Below are positions 27,475 through 37,028 of a DNA stretch of 64,000 bases, piece by piece. Source of the DNA: an uncultured Alphaproteobacteria bacterium (GTDB taxonomy: Bacteria; Pseudomonadota; Alphaproteobacteria; HIMB59; GCA-002718135); assembly GCA_902588745.1 (NCBI GenBank), contig CACIQI010000002.1, positions 1-64,000 on the forward strand. Direction: 5' to 3'. The translations under genes and the position numbers were made by a program. Below the pieces are notes generated by a model. The model saw only the letters and a program-made list of their open reading frames with translations, searched no databases and was not told where the DNA came from. Each line of letters opens with the position of its first letter. Position 1 is the first letter of the stretch.

Positions 27475-28441
27475 CTAATAATTTATTTTTATTTTCTTCA
27501 TCACAAAAAGAATACTTAATTGCGTTATGAGTAAGTGAAATAAGTTCTTTTTCATTTAAACCTAAATCTTCCATGACTTTGTATTCACCGTTTATCGTAG
27601 CATTAAAAAAAGGAGGATCATCAGAATTGACTGTTACTTTTACTCCTTGATCAAATAATGTTTTCACAGGATGATCTACATAATCTTTGTAAATTTTAGT
27701 TGCAATATTACTTGTTGGACAAGTTTCTAGAATAATATCTTTATCAATTATTTCTTTGACTAACTCAGGATCCTCTATTGATCGAACTCCGTGGCCTAAT
27801 CTTGTTGGATGGAGAAGATTAATGGCATTCCTTATATTTACAGGTCCATCCCATTCACCTGCATGAACAGTAATTGGAAAATTTTCTTTTTTTAACATAT
27901 CAAATGTTTCAACAAATAAGTTTGGAGGAAAATGCAATTCATCCCCAGCCAGACCAAAACCAACTAAACAAGGATGGGGATTATTTAAAACTTCCTCTGC
28001 AGTTCCTTGTACTGACTCTGGTCCTAAATGTCTGATCCCATTCATTATATAACGTGAAACAATTCCAAAATCCTCTTCAGCTTTTTTAGAAGCTTCATAG
28101 ACTCCTTCAATAAATGAATGGTAAGTCATGCCTTTTTCTTTAGCATGAGTTGAGGAAATCATCGCTTCGACATAAAGAACATTATTAGCGGCACAATCTT
28201 TTAAATATTCATACGTTAATTCAAAATAATCTTCTGGCGTATGTATGACAGAAGTAACGATGTCATATTTTTTTATAAAATCATAAAAATCATCCCATTG
28301 GTATGCATATTTTGAGCCAAACATTTCTTCAGGTATTTCATGATTATTTCGTTTAGCAAATTTCTTACATAAATCTGGTGTAATGGTTGCCTCTAAATGA
28401 ACATGAATTTCTGCTTTTTTAACTGAATTAAAAATATTCAT
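27461..28441 (-). CDS. add: Adenosine deaminase
   Basis: KAEIHVHLEATI, VHAGEWDG, RLGHGVRS, TVNSDDPPFF; start trimmed from 28570 to MNIFNSVKKAEIH because the extension overlaps the divergent gene. Confidence 0.92.
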   Translation of the reverse strand: MNIFNSVKKAEIHVHLEATITPDLCKKFAKRNNHEIPEEMFGSKYAYQWDDFYDFIKKYDIVTSVIHTPEDYFELTYEYLKDCAANNVLYVEAMISSTHAKEKGMTYHSFIEGVYEASKKAEEDFGIVSRYIMNGIRHLGPESVQGTAEEVLNNPHPCLVGFGLAGDELHFPPNLFVETFDMLKKENFPITVHAGEWDGPVNIRNAINLLHPTRLGHGVRSIEDPELVKEIIDKDIILETCPTSNIATKIYKDYVDHPVKTLFDQGVKVTVNSDDPPFFNATINGEYKVMEDLGLNEKELISLTHNAIKYSFCDEENKNKLLAKLN

Positions 28442-28470
28442 ATAAATAAAATTACCTATATAATAAAAAT

Positions 28471-29382
28471 ATGGAAGCAAGAATAAACAGAAGAAGCTTT
28501 GTTTTTGGCGCAAGTTGCTCTTTATGTGGTTCGATGATTTTACCTTCTTGTACACAAGTACCATTAACAAATCGAAGTCAGTTAAATTTATATGATAGCA
28601 ACCTACCTATAATTTTAATGGGTGGTGGTGTAGCAGGTCTTCCAAAGATTTATCCTAATGAAAAAGCTCTTAATCAAGAAGTTGATAAAACATATTCAAG
28701 ATTTTTATCAAAAGCTAAAGAAGATAAAATTCTTTTAGATAATACAGATGAATCTAAAAAAATTGAAGAAATTGGAAAAGAAATTTATACCTCTTTAGAT
28801 ACATTTTATATTAATAAGCGTGAAAAAAATCCTGTAGAAAATTTTAACTGGCAATTTGCTCTAATTGAATCTGATACAAAAAATGCATGGTGTATGCCTG
28901 GTGGTAAAATTGCTTTCTATACTGGTATACTTCCTGTTTGTAAAAATGATGACGGGATTGCAGCAGTCATGGGACATGAAATTGCACATGCATTTGCTAG
29001 ACACACCGTTGAAAAATTAACTCAAGCATCTATGATTCAAATGGCTACAATTGGAATATCGCGAAGTAAATACGCAGAACTTTTAAATAAATCTTTAAGA
29101 GTTGGTAATGTAGGAGGCAATGTTTACAACTCAGTTGTTAAGTATGGAATTTTCCTTCCTTTTAGTAGAAAAATGGAAAGTGAAGCTGATTATTTAGGCA
29201 TGGGATTTATGAATCTTGCAGGATTTAATATTAAGGAGCCTGCTAAACTATGGCAAAGAATGATGGCAGGTCAAGAAGGAAGAATGCCTGAATTTATGGG
29301 GTCACATCCAAGTCCTGATAATAGATCTAAAAAGTTTCTTGAATGGGAAAGTGAAATTTTAGATAAATTTCCTCAAGTTTAA
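28471..29382 (+). CDS. M48-family metalloprotease, Tat/lipoprotein signal
   Basis: RRSFVFGASCSL and LPSC lipobox-like; MGHEIAHAFARH zinc motif. Confidence 0.92.
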   Translation: MEARINRRSFVFGASCSLCGSMILPSCTQVPLTNRSQLNLYDSNLPIILMGGGVAGLPKIYPNEKALNQEVDKTYSRFLSKAKEDKILLDNTDESKKIEEIGKEIYTSLDTFYINKREKNPVENFNWQFALIESDTKNAWCMPGGKIAFYTGILPVCKNDDGIAAVMGHEIAHAFARHTVEKLTQASMIQMATIGISRSKYAELLNKSLRVGNVGGNVYNSVVKYGIFLPFSRKMESEADYLGMGFMNLAGFNIKEPAKLWQRMMAGQEGRMPEFMGSHPSPDNRSKKFLEWESEILDKFPQV

Positions 29383-29403
29383 TTTTAGTGTAATAGGTAT
29401 TTT

Positions 29404-30450
29404 ATGATTGCTGTTGAAGTTAAAGATCTTACTCACTCTATTAATAATAAAAAAATTTTAAATAATATTAATTTTAATCTCAATAAAGATAGTATCTCTT
29501 GTATTTTGGGACCGTCAGGTAGTGGAAAAACTACTTTATTAAAACTTATAGCAGGTCTTGAAAAAGTACAGTCAGGGAAAATTATTATTAATGGTGAAGA
29601 AGTAAGTAGTACAGCAAAACACTTACCTACAGAAAAAAGAAAAATTGGTTTTTTATTTCAAGATTACGCTTTATTCCCGCATTTGACAGTAAAAGAAAAT
29701 TTGAGATTTCCAACTAATGCTAAAAATTCAACTAATAATGTTGATGAAATTATTGAATTAATAAAATTACCAAATTCACTAGATAAATACCCACACGAGT
29801 TAAGTGGCGGTGAACAACAAAGAGTTGCTCTTGCACGATCTATAATTTCACAACCTGATTTACTATTATTAGATGAGCCTTTTTCAAGTTTGGATTTAAG
29901 CCTTCGAGAAGAGGTGAGAGATGATACGTTGCATCTTTTACAAAAATCAAATGTGTCTGTAATTATAGTCACTCATGATCCTTTCGAAGCAATGTTTATC
30001 TCAAATCATATAAATATTTTTGATAAATCAGGTTCGATTGTACAGTCAGGAACTCCAAATGATCTCTATAACAATCCAAAAAATTCATATGTTACAGGTT
30101 TTTTTGGTGAAACAAATAAATTTGAAGGTGTCGTTAAAGAATCTCACATTTACACACCGGTTGGGAAAATTAAAACACCTGGAAATTTAGAAGGTGAAAA
30201 AGTTGTGGTACACATAAGACCTCAAGGTATTAAACTCAACAAACAACCAACACCAGTTAATGGAATTAAGGGAACCGTTATGGCATCAAAATTAATGGGG
30301 TCATTTAGTTTTATCCATTTATCTGTTTTAGATAATAATAATGAAGTTGTTCATGTTCATAGCCACATGCCTGCTGACTTTAATCCAAAACAATCGTCTG
30401 CAGTCGAGATAGAAATTGATAATGAACAGGCTTACATATTTAAGAATTAA
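29404..30450 (+). CDS. Iron(III) ABC transporter ATPase (FbpC-like)
   Basis: GPSGSGKTTLLKLIAGLE, LSGGEQQRVALARSI, LLDEPFSSLDLSLRE. Confidence 0.92.
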   Translation: MIAVEVKDLTHSINNKKILNNINFNLNKDSISCILGPSGSGKTTLLKLIAGLEKVQSGKIIINGEEVSSTAKHLPTEKRKIGFLFQDYALFPHLTVKENLRFPTNAKNSTNNVDEIIELIKLPNSLDKYPHELSGGEQQRVALARSIISQPDLLLLDEPFSSLDLSLREEVRDDTLHLLQKSNVSVIIVTHDPFEAMFISNHINIFDKSGSIVQSGTPNDLYNNPKNSYVTGFFGETNKFEGVVKESHIYTPVGKIKTPGNLEGEKVVVHIRPQGIKLNKQPTPVNGIKGTVMASKLMGSFSFIHLSVLDNNNEVVHVHSHMPADFNPKQSSAVEIEIDNEQAYIFKN

Positions 30451-30453
30451 GTT

Positions 30454-32049
30454 TTAGTTTTTTATTGATTTAGTAATTGTTCTGTTAAGAAAAATTACCG
30501 GTCCTAATCCAGCAATAACGATAATTAGAGCTGCAAATGCTGACTCCTCCAACATTTCATCAGAGGCATATTGATAAACATAGGTTGCTAGTGTCTCAAA
30601 ATTAAATGGTCTTAATAAAAGTGTTATTGGAAGTTCTTTTAAGATATCTACGAAAACTAATATTCCTCCAACTAGTAAATTTGTATACAGCAAGGGTAAT
30701 ATAATTTTTCTTATACTTTTGAAAAAACTCACACCCATTGTTCTTGATGCATCTAATAAGTTTGGATGAATTCTTGAAATACCTGATGTAATTGCTCCAT
30801 TACCAACAGCTAAAAATCTTATACTATACGCAAATAATAAAATTATAAATCCTCCAACAGCATAACTCATACGAAAATAAATTAAATCATTAAGCCACCC
30901 AACAAATACCACTATTCCAACAGCAAGAATTGTTCCTGGAAAAGCATAACCAGAAGAAGCAAAAAATATTAAAATTTTTTGGAAATTATTTGATTTATAT
31001 GCTCCAACTATAATCATTAATAAGGATAGCAACATAATGAATGATGAAGAAATAAATGCTAAAGATATACTTGATAGTGTTATTTGAAAAATTTCTAAAA
31101 AATTTATTATAGAATAACCTTTAATTACAAAATTCAATAAAATTGAAACAGGTATTATAAAACCAAGACTTAAAGGTATTAGGCAAATTAAAAACAATAA
31201 AGAATTTTTAACACCAGAAACTGTTTGGGTTGGTGTATAAGATGCGCCACTATATTTTTCATGAAATTTTCTGCTACGCCTACCCAAATACTCTAAAGTT
31301 AAAAGTACTATAACAATCATAAATAAAATACTAGAAATCTGTGATGCGCCAGATAGACTATTCATTCCTAACCAAACATTAAATACGCCTAAGGTTAATG
31401 TTTCAATTGCAAAATAATCAACTGTCCCAAAATCAGAAATTGTTTCCATTAGTACTAAGGCCAAGCCAGCAATTATACCTGGACGACCAAATGGAATAGC
31501 AACATTGAAGAAGGAATTCCTTCCGTAAATAGAACTAGTTTGAAAAAAAGATATAGGTGTCGTTATAAATGATGCTCTAGTCATTAAATATATGTATGGA
31601 TACAATACAGAAGACATTACCAAAATTGCACCTCCCATTGATCGCACATTTGGAAACCAGTAATCTTTTGAGCTCGTCCAACCAAATATGTCTCTTAGCA
31701 ATGATTGAAGAGGACCGGCATATTCAAAAAAATCGGTATAAGTATAGGCAATAATATAAGCTGGGACAGCAGCTGGTAATAATAACATCCATTCAAAAAA
31801 TTTTTTCCCAAAAAAATTATATCTTGTCACTATCCATGCAGTAGTCAAACCAAAGACTAAACTTAATCCTCCAACACCAAACATTAGAATTATTGTATTG
31901 GTAAGATATCTGGGCAAAACAGTAGAAAATAGATGTGGCCATAGTGATGTATCACCTAAGATCGCGTAATAAAATATTGAAAAAATAGGGGCGATAATTA
32001 CTAAAGCAATTATCGCCACAGAATTAGACCATAAATTAAAATTTATCAA
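30454..32049 (-). CDS. Iron(III) ABC transporter permease (FbpB-like)
   Basis: Duplicated permease domains, LDASRTMGVSFFKSIRKIILPLLY. Confidence 0.92.
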   Translation of the reverse strand: MINFNLWSNSVAIIALVIIAPIFSIFYYAILGDTSLWPHLFSTVLPRYLTNTIILMFGVGGLSLVFGLTTAWIVTRYNFFGKKFFEWMLLLPAAVPAYIIAYTYTDFFEYAGPLQSLLRDIFGWTSSKDYWFPNVRSMGGAILVMSSVLYPYIYLMTRASFITTPISFFQTSSIYGRNSFFNVAIPFGRPGIIAGLALVLMETISDFGTVDYFAIETLTLGVFNVWLGMNSLSGASQISSILFMIVIVLLTLEYLGRRSRKFHEKYSGASYTPTQTVSGVKNSLLFLICLIPLSLGFIIPVSILLNFVIKGYSIINFLEIFQITLSSISLAFISSSFIMLLSLLMIIVGAYKSNNFQKILIFFASSGYAFPGTILAVGIVVFVGWLNDLIYFRMSYAVGGFIILLFAYSIRFLAVGNGAITSGISRIHPNLLDASRTMGVSFFKSIRKIILPLLYTNLLVGGILVFVDILKELPITLLLRPFNFETLATYVYQYASDEMLEESAFAALIIVIAGLGPVIFLNRTITKSIKN

Positions 32050-32066
32050 AACAGATAACCTATAAT

Positions 32067-33080
32067 TTACCAGCCTACTCTATCAATGATTTTCTGAGCT
32101 ATGGGGGCAAGTTCTGCTAGTTTTTCAACAGGCAGTTTATCTTCTTTAAATTCACCCCATGATTTTAACTCATCAGTTAATTGCATATCTGGATTAACCG
32201 GATATTCATAGTTTATAGAACTGTAAAGGACTTGTGCTTTTGGCTGAGTAAGAAATTCAAGTAACGCAATCGCATTGTCTTTATTTTTAGAGTACTTTAT
32301 CACACCTCCGCCAGCAACATTAATGTGATTCCCTCTGTCTTTTTGATTAGTAAAAACTAACTCTATTGAGTTAGCCCACTCTTTTTGTTCTGGATTCTTT
32401 TCATTAAATTTCATTTTTCCAAAATAATATGTATTCATTACAGCAATATCACAGACACCTTCATAAATTGCTTTTGCTTGAGCTCTATCATTTCCCTCAG
32501 GTTTACGTGCTAAATTTGCAACAACGCCTGTAGCCCATTCTTCAGCAATAACTTCTCCATTTGCAGCAATTATTGAAGCTAAAAGTGATCTATTGTAGTC
32601 ATGGCTGCCAGGTCTTGTACAAATTTTACCTTTCCATTTTGGATCAGATAAATCTTCTATTCTTTTAATTGAGTCTGTAGATACTCTTTCTTTTGATATT
32701 GCAACAATTCTAGCTCTCTTTGAAAGTGCAAACCATTTATTATTACTGTCTCTTAAATGATTTGGAATATTCATATTCAAAATATCTGAATTAATTGATT
32801 GCAAAATATCCTTTTCAACAAATTGGTTTAACCTTGCTATATCAACTGTTAATACCAAGTCAGCAGGTGTATCTTCACCTTCAGCTAAAACTCTTTCTAG
32901 CAATCCTTTTTTTGCATGCAAAACATTTACCTTTATGCCAGTCAATTTTGTAAATTCCTCAAAGAAAGGATCTATTAAAATTGGCTGCCTGTAAGAATAA
33001 ACATTAACCTCTTTGGCAAACAAGTTTAGTGAAAAAGTAGATGCAATTAGTATCAATAGTAATCTAAAAATAATTTTCAT
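32067..33080 (-). CDS. Iron(III) ABC transporter substrate-binding protein (FbpA/FutA-like)
   Basis: KEVNVYSYRQP, CTRPGSHDYNRSLLASIIA, MNTYYFGKM, SSINYEYPVNP (tyrosine ligands). Confidence 0.93.
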   Translation of the reverse strand: MKIIFRLLLILIASTFSLNLFAKEVNVYSYRQPILIDPFFEEFTKLTGIKVNVLHAKKGLLERVLAEGEDTPADLVLTVDIARLNQFVEKDILQSINSDILNMNIPNHLRDSNNKWFALSKRARIVAISKERVSTDSIKRIEDLSDPKWKGKICTRPGSHDYNRSLLASIIAANGEVIAEEWATGVVANLARKPEGNDRAQAKAIYEGVCDIAVMNTYYFGKMKFNEKNPEQKEWANSIELVFTNQKDRGNHINVAGGGVIKYSKNKDNAIALLEFLTQPKAQVLYSSINYEYPVNPDMQLTDELKSWGEFKEDKLPVEKLAELAPIAQKIIDRVGW

Positions 33081-33097
33081 ATGACCTTCTTTTTTTT

Positions 33098-33120
33098 GTG
33101 GAGATAATAAATATCTCCAC
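33098..33120 (-). promoter_or_regulatory. 9-bp perfect palindrome/hairpin GTGGAGATA-N5-TATCTCCAC just upstream of the FbpA-like gene
   Basis: Read directly; 18 nt upstream of the start codon, before RBS AAGAAGG. Confidence 0.6.
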
Positions 33121-33250
33121 GTTCTATGATTAAGAATCTTATTAAAAATTATCAGAATACGAATGTATATCTATATGAATTTTTTTTTAATATCAGTGTT
33201 GTTAAAATTCATAAAATTAGATTTATTCTAAATTTAAAGTTAAAAATGTT

Positions 33251-33268
33251 GGGGCCACTTTGGGCCCC
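33251..33268 (-). terminator. Intrinsic terminator of hsp20
   Basis: GGGGCC-N6-GGCCCC stem, minus-strand downstream ATTTTTAA. Confidence 0.7.
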
Positions 33269-33277
33269 TATCCAAAA

Positions 33278-33715
33278 CTACTTTATTGAAATTAGTCTAG
33301 CTTTTTTTTCTTCTGGAATAATTCTCTCCAAATCAATCGCTAAAAGTCCATTTTTCAATTCAGCATCTTTAACTTTGATGTCTTCTGAAATTGTGAACGA
33401 TCTTTCAAACTGTCTTGTTGAGATTCCTTTGTGGATTACACCATTACCATTTTCATTAACCACTTTTTCTTTAGGTTTATTTCTAACAGTTAGGTTGTTT
33501 TCTTTTAATTCAATCTCAATATCTTCTTTACTATATCCAGCGAGGGCAACTTCAATTTTATAGTTATGCTCATCAACTCTATGAATATTGTAAGGTGGAT
33601 AATTTGTATTGTATCTTTCTGTAGACTCCAACATTCTATCAAATTCGTCAAAAATCGAGTCAAATCCAACAGAGAATGGTCTTAGAGAATTCCAAACGGA
33701 TAGGTTTCTAGTCAT
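33278..33715 (-). CDS. Small heat-shock protein Hsp20 (IbpA-like)
   Basis: MTRNLSVWNSLRPFSVGFDSIFDEFDRM, YKIEVALAGYSKEDIEI, LERIIPEEKKARLISIK; start trimmed to the ATG with AAGGAG RBS. Confidence 0.95.
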   Translation of the reverse strand: MTRNLSVWNSLRPFSVGFDSIFDEFDRMLESTERYNTNYPPYNIHRVDEHNYKIEVALAGYSKEDIEIELKENNLTVRNKPKEKVVNENGNGVIHKGISTRQFERSFTISEDIKVKDAELKNGLLAIDLERIIPEEKKARLISIK

Positions 33716-33718
33716 AAT

Positions 33719-33739
33719 AACTCCTTTATTAAGCAAGTT
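33719..33739 (-). ncRNA. ROSE-type RNA thermometer hairpin sequestering the hsp20 Shine-Dalgarno
   Basis: RNA 5'-AACUUGCUUAAUAAAGGAGUU-3': AACUU(G)CUU pairs with AAGGAGUU leaving one bulged G; UUGCU opposite AGGA. Confidence 0.75.
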
Positions 33740-33778
33740 TATTTTGTCCGCACCCACAATGGCATACAGACAAATATA

Positions 33779-33806
33779 ATGTGGGGATGATTGTGTTTAA
33801 TTCAAG
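33779..33806 (-). promoter_or_regulatory. Sigma32 (RpoH)-like promoter of hsp20: CTTGAA-N14-CCCCACAT
   Basis: Matches CTTGAA / CCCCAT-type consensus at the expected spacing, starting the leader about 58 nt before the ATG. Confidence 0.75.
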
Positions 33807-33811
33807 TCTTT

Positions 33812-34468
33812 TTATTTCTTTCTTATAAACGATAATCCATCAGATAAAGGCAGAAGAGAGAATTCCACCCTTGTGTCATTTTGTATTTTTAAATTTAAAT
33901 CACGGATAGTTTTTGTTTGAGAGTCTTGTTTAGTTTCATCTGCCACATCACCGTGCCAAAGCATATTATCAATAATTATTATTCCATTAGAAACTAATAG
34001 GTTTAGTGACAGTTCGTAATAATTTGGATAATTATTTTTATCAGCATCTATAAAAATTAAATCATAACTCTGTTGACGGTCTATCATGCTTTGCATTACA
34101 TCAACACCATCTCCAATAATCGATTCAATTTTTGAGCTCATATTATCTAATTCCCAATATTTTTTTGCTAAGGATAAAAATTCATCTGAATTATCAACAG
34201 TTACGATTTTTCCTGACTCAGGTATACCTCTAGCCAAAAACAAAGTACTCATCCCTGTAAACCTTCCAATTTCTAAACAGTTTTTAGCATTGGAAATTTT
34301 AGTTATCATTTCTAAAAACTGACCTTGTTCTTTTGCAATCTGCATTTGGGAAACACTACCAAGTTTTAAAGTTTCATTTTCTAGTTCAGTAATTATTTTA
34401 TCTTCTCGGTAACCTACGCTTTGTAAGTATTGCACAAGTGCTTCATTAATTTCAGTTTGGGTACTCAT
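33812..34468 (-). CDS. SAM-dependent O-methyltransferase family 3
   Basis: CLEIGRFTGMSTLFLA, YDLIFIDADKNNYPNYYE, IIIDNMLWHGDV. Confidence 0.93.
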   Translation of the reverse strand: MSTQTEINEALVQYLQSVGYREDKIITELENETLKLGSVSQMQIAKEQGQFLEMITKISNAKNCLEIGRFTGMSTLFLARGIPESGKIVTVDNSDEFLSLAKKYWELDNMSSKIESIIGDGVDVMQSMIDRQQSYDLIFIDADKNNYPNYYELSLNLLVSNGIIIIDNMLWHGDVADETKQDSQTKTIRDLNLKIQNDTRVEFSLLPLSDGLSFIRKK

Positions 34469-35778
34469 TAGTTTATGGTTTCAAATATTTCAGATAGTTT
34501 GTGAGTTTTTTTATCTGAAATGATGAAACAACGTTGTATTTTATTTATTAAATTATCATCTATATTTTTATTTGAGTATAAACTTAATAAAGGAGTTGTG
34601 GAATTCACTTCATCACCAATATTGAGTACATTATCATATCCAACTCCGTAATCTATTTTATCGGTAACCTGTTTTCTTCCACCTCCAAGTTCAATAAGTA
34701 TAAGGCCTAATTCTCTGGTATGAATTTTTTCTATCCACCCTTCCTCATTACAAAATACATCTTTTCGAACGGAGGTATTTATTAAATCTTTTTCAAAAGA
34801 TGATAAAATATTTTTTGGTCCACCCAAGGCTGCAACCATCATTTCAAATTTTTCTGCAGCTAGTCCATTATTAATAACCGTATTAATTTTATTATATGCT
34901 TCTTCTTTAGAAATTTTATAAATGTTTACTAATAGCGAAGATATTAATTCATTAGTGATCTTCTCTAATCGGTGATCCTTTAAATCATTTTTAATATATT
35001 TTATGCATTCTAATATCTCTAGCGTATGACCAGCACTTTTACCTAAGACCTGATTCATATCTGTTAGTATAGCTTCACAATGTAAACCTGCTCCTTTAGC
35101 GACTCTTACTAAGGAGTTGGATAAATCTCTTGCTATATCAATAGTGCTATTAAAAGATCCATTACCAACTTTTACATCAAGTACTAAAGATGAAAGACCG
35201 CTTGCAATTTTTTTTGAAAGAATAGATGATGTTATTAAAGGTAAAGATTCTACTGTACCTACAATATCCCTTATAGAATATAATTTTTTATCAGCTGGTG
35301 CTAAGTTAGAGGTTTGACCAATAATTGCACAACCAACGTCTTTTACAACTTTTTTAAAAGTTTCTAAATCAGGCTTTGTATTGTACCCAGGTATTGAGTC
35401 AAATTTATCTAGAGTACCCCCGGTATGACCCAAGCCTCTACCTGAAATCATAGGTACATACAGTCCACAAGCTGCAAGTATTGGTGCTAATATAACACTC
35501 GTCTTGTCTCCAACACCACCAGTAGAGTGCTTATCACAAACCAACTCAGAATCTACAATCTCAGACCAATTCAGTGTATCGCCTGAGTTCGTCATCGCCT
35601 CAGTTAAACAAACAGTTTCTTCAGGAGTCATTCCATTTGAAAATATTGCCATGCTCATTGCTGCAATTTGCGCGTCTGAAAAAGATCCATTTGTTAAACC
35701 GTCTACAAAAAAGTTGATATCTTCTTTTGATAGATCTTGGTTATCTCTTTTTTTTCTAATTATCTCTTGAGGTATCAT
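34468..35778 (-). CDS. deoA: Thymidine phosphorylase
   Basis: DKHSTGGVGDKTSVILAPILAACGLYVPMISGRGLGHTGGTLDK. Confidence 0.95.
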   Translation of the reverse strand: MIPQEIIRKKRDNQDLSKEDINFFVDGLTNGSFSDAQIAAMSMAIFSNGMTPEETVCLTEAMTNSGDTLNWSEIVDSELVCDKHSTGGVGDKTSVILAPILAACGLYVPMISGRGLGHTGGTLDKFDSIPGYNTKPDLETFKKVVKDVGCAIIGQTSNLAPADKKLYSIRDIVGTVESLPLITSSILSKKIASGLSSLVLDVKVGNGSFNSTIDIARDLSNSLVRVAKGAGLHCEAILTDMNQVLGKSAGHTLEILECIKYIKNDLKDHRLEKITNELISSLLVNIYKISKEEAYNKINTVINNGLAAEKFEMMVAALGGPKNILSSFEKDLINTSVRKDVFCNEEGWIEKIHTRELGLILIELGGGRKQVTDKIDYGVGYDNVLNIGDEVNSTTPLLSLYSNKNIDDNLINKIQRCFIISDKKTHKLSEIFETIN

Positions 35779-36586
35779 CGAATTGAACTTCTTGTATAAA
35801 TTGTTTAATTAAATTTAAAACATTGTTCTCTGCTAAACTTCCATTCTCTAAAGTTTCTTGATGACTTAATTTTGTTTTATTCATACCAGCAGCTAAGTTG
35901 GTGATTACACTGATACCAATAACAGGAAGTCCACAATGATTAGCAACTAAAACTTCTGGTACTGTAGACATTCCAACTGCATTTCCGCCTATTACTTTTA
36001 AGGCATTGATTTCAGCAGGTGTTTCAAAGTTTGGTCCTGAGTACATACAATAAATACCTTCATAAATTTTTTGATCTATTTTTTTAGCGACTTGCATTAA
36101 CTGATCTCTATAAAACTTATGATACCCATCACTCATATCATGAAAGCGAGGGCCATACTCTTCAGCATTGGGTCCAATAAGTGGATTGAAACCACTCCAG
36201 TTAATATGATCTTTAATTGCCATTAGACTGCCAGCCGGCATAGCTTCATCTAAACTACCTGCTGCATTTGTAACAACTAATAACTTGCACCCAATATCCT
36301 TTAATACTCTTATGGGTGAAGCTAAGCTTTGAGGATTGTGTCCTTCATAAATATGGGATCTTCCATACATACAAATCACATTTAAAGTATTTATTTTTCC
36401 TAAAACTAATTTACCTGCGTGACCTTTGACAGTTGGCTGTGGAAAATCAGTTAACTGTTCATATGAAATTGATTCTTGAATATCTTTTTCTTCAAAAAAA
36501 TTAGTTAGTCCACTTCCTAAAATTACGGCAATATCAGGTGAAGTATTATTTGTTATGTCTAAAAATTTTTTGGCCGAAGGTAGCAT
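35756..36586 (-). CDS. Purine-nucleoside phosphorylase
   Basis: VILGSGLTNFFE, GRSHIYEGH, VTNAAGSL, NAVGMSTVPEVLVANHCG. Confidence 0.95.
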   Translation of the reverse strand: MLPSAKKFLDITNNTSPDIAVILGSGLTNFFEEKDIQESISYEQLTDFPQPTVKGHAGKLVLGKINTLNVICMYGRSHIYEGHNPQSLASPIRVLKDIGCKLLVVTNAAGSLDEAMPAGSLMAIKDHINWSGFNPLIGPNAEEYGPRFHDMSDGYHKFYRDQLMQVAKKIDQKIYEGIYCMYSGPNFETPAEINALKVIGGNAVGMSTVPEVLVANHCGLPVIGISVITNLAAGMNKTKLSHQETLENGSLAENNVLNLIKQFIQEVQFDDTSRDN

Positions 36587-37002
36587 TAAAGATTCTCTGG
36601 GCCAAAAGAATCTGGAAGTAATTCTTCGAGCGTAGATGTTTTCATATGACCATTTTCGTTACACATATGAATCTTAGTATCTAAAGTAGCAAATTCTCTT
36701 AACCTCTGTCTACAACCGCCACAAGGTGAGCATAATAATTCACCTGAACCTATAACCACAACTTCTAAAATTTTTTTGTTTCCATTAGATATCATATTTC
36801 CAATTGCTGTTGCTTCGGCACACTGGGATTGAGGATAGGCTGCATTTTCAACATTACAACCAGTAATAATTTTACTATCTTCTGTTAGAAAAGCTGCTCC
36901 TACTTTAAAATTTGAATATGGCACATGAGCTTGCTCTCTAACTTTTTTTGCAGCCTTGAATAAACTATCAAAATTTTCTGAAACCATATTCTTGTTTAAC
37001 AT
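36586..37002 (-). CDS. cdd: Cytidine deaminase
   Basis: VPYSNFKVGAAF, GCNVENAAYPQSQCAEATAI, CSPCGGCRQRLREF. Confidence 0.95.
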   Translation of the reverse strand: MLNKNMVSENFDSLFKAAKKVREQAHVPYSNFKVGAAFLTEDSKIITGCNVENAAYPQSQCAEATAIGNMISNGNKKILEVVVIGSGELLCSPCGGCRQRLREFATLDTKIHMCNENGHMKTSTLEELLPDSFGPENL

Positions 37003-37028
37003 GAAATTACTAAAAAAATTATTTATTT

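Noticed and set aside
28442-28570. N-terminal extension of adenosine deaminase in the ORF track
   Set aside because: Would overlap the divergent M48 gene; the conserved N-terminus begins at MNIFNSVKKAEIHVHLE.
33126-33563. 145-aa plus-strand ORF through hsp20 and its terminator
   Set aside because: Antisense to hsp20 and crosses its terminator hairpin.
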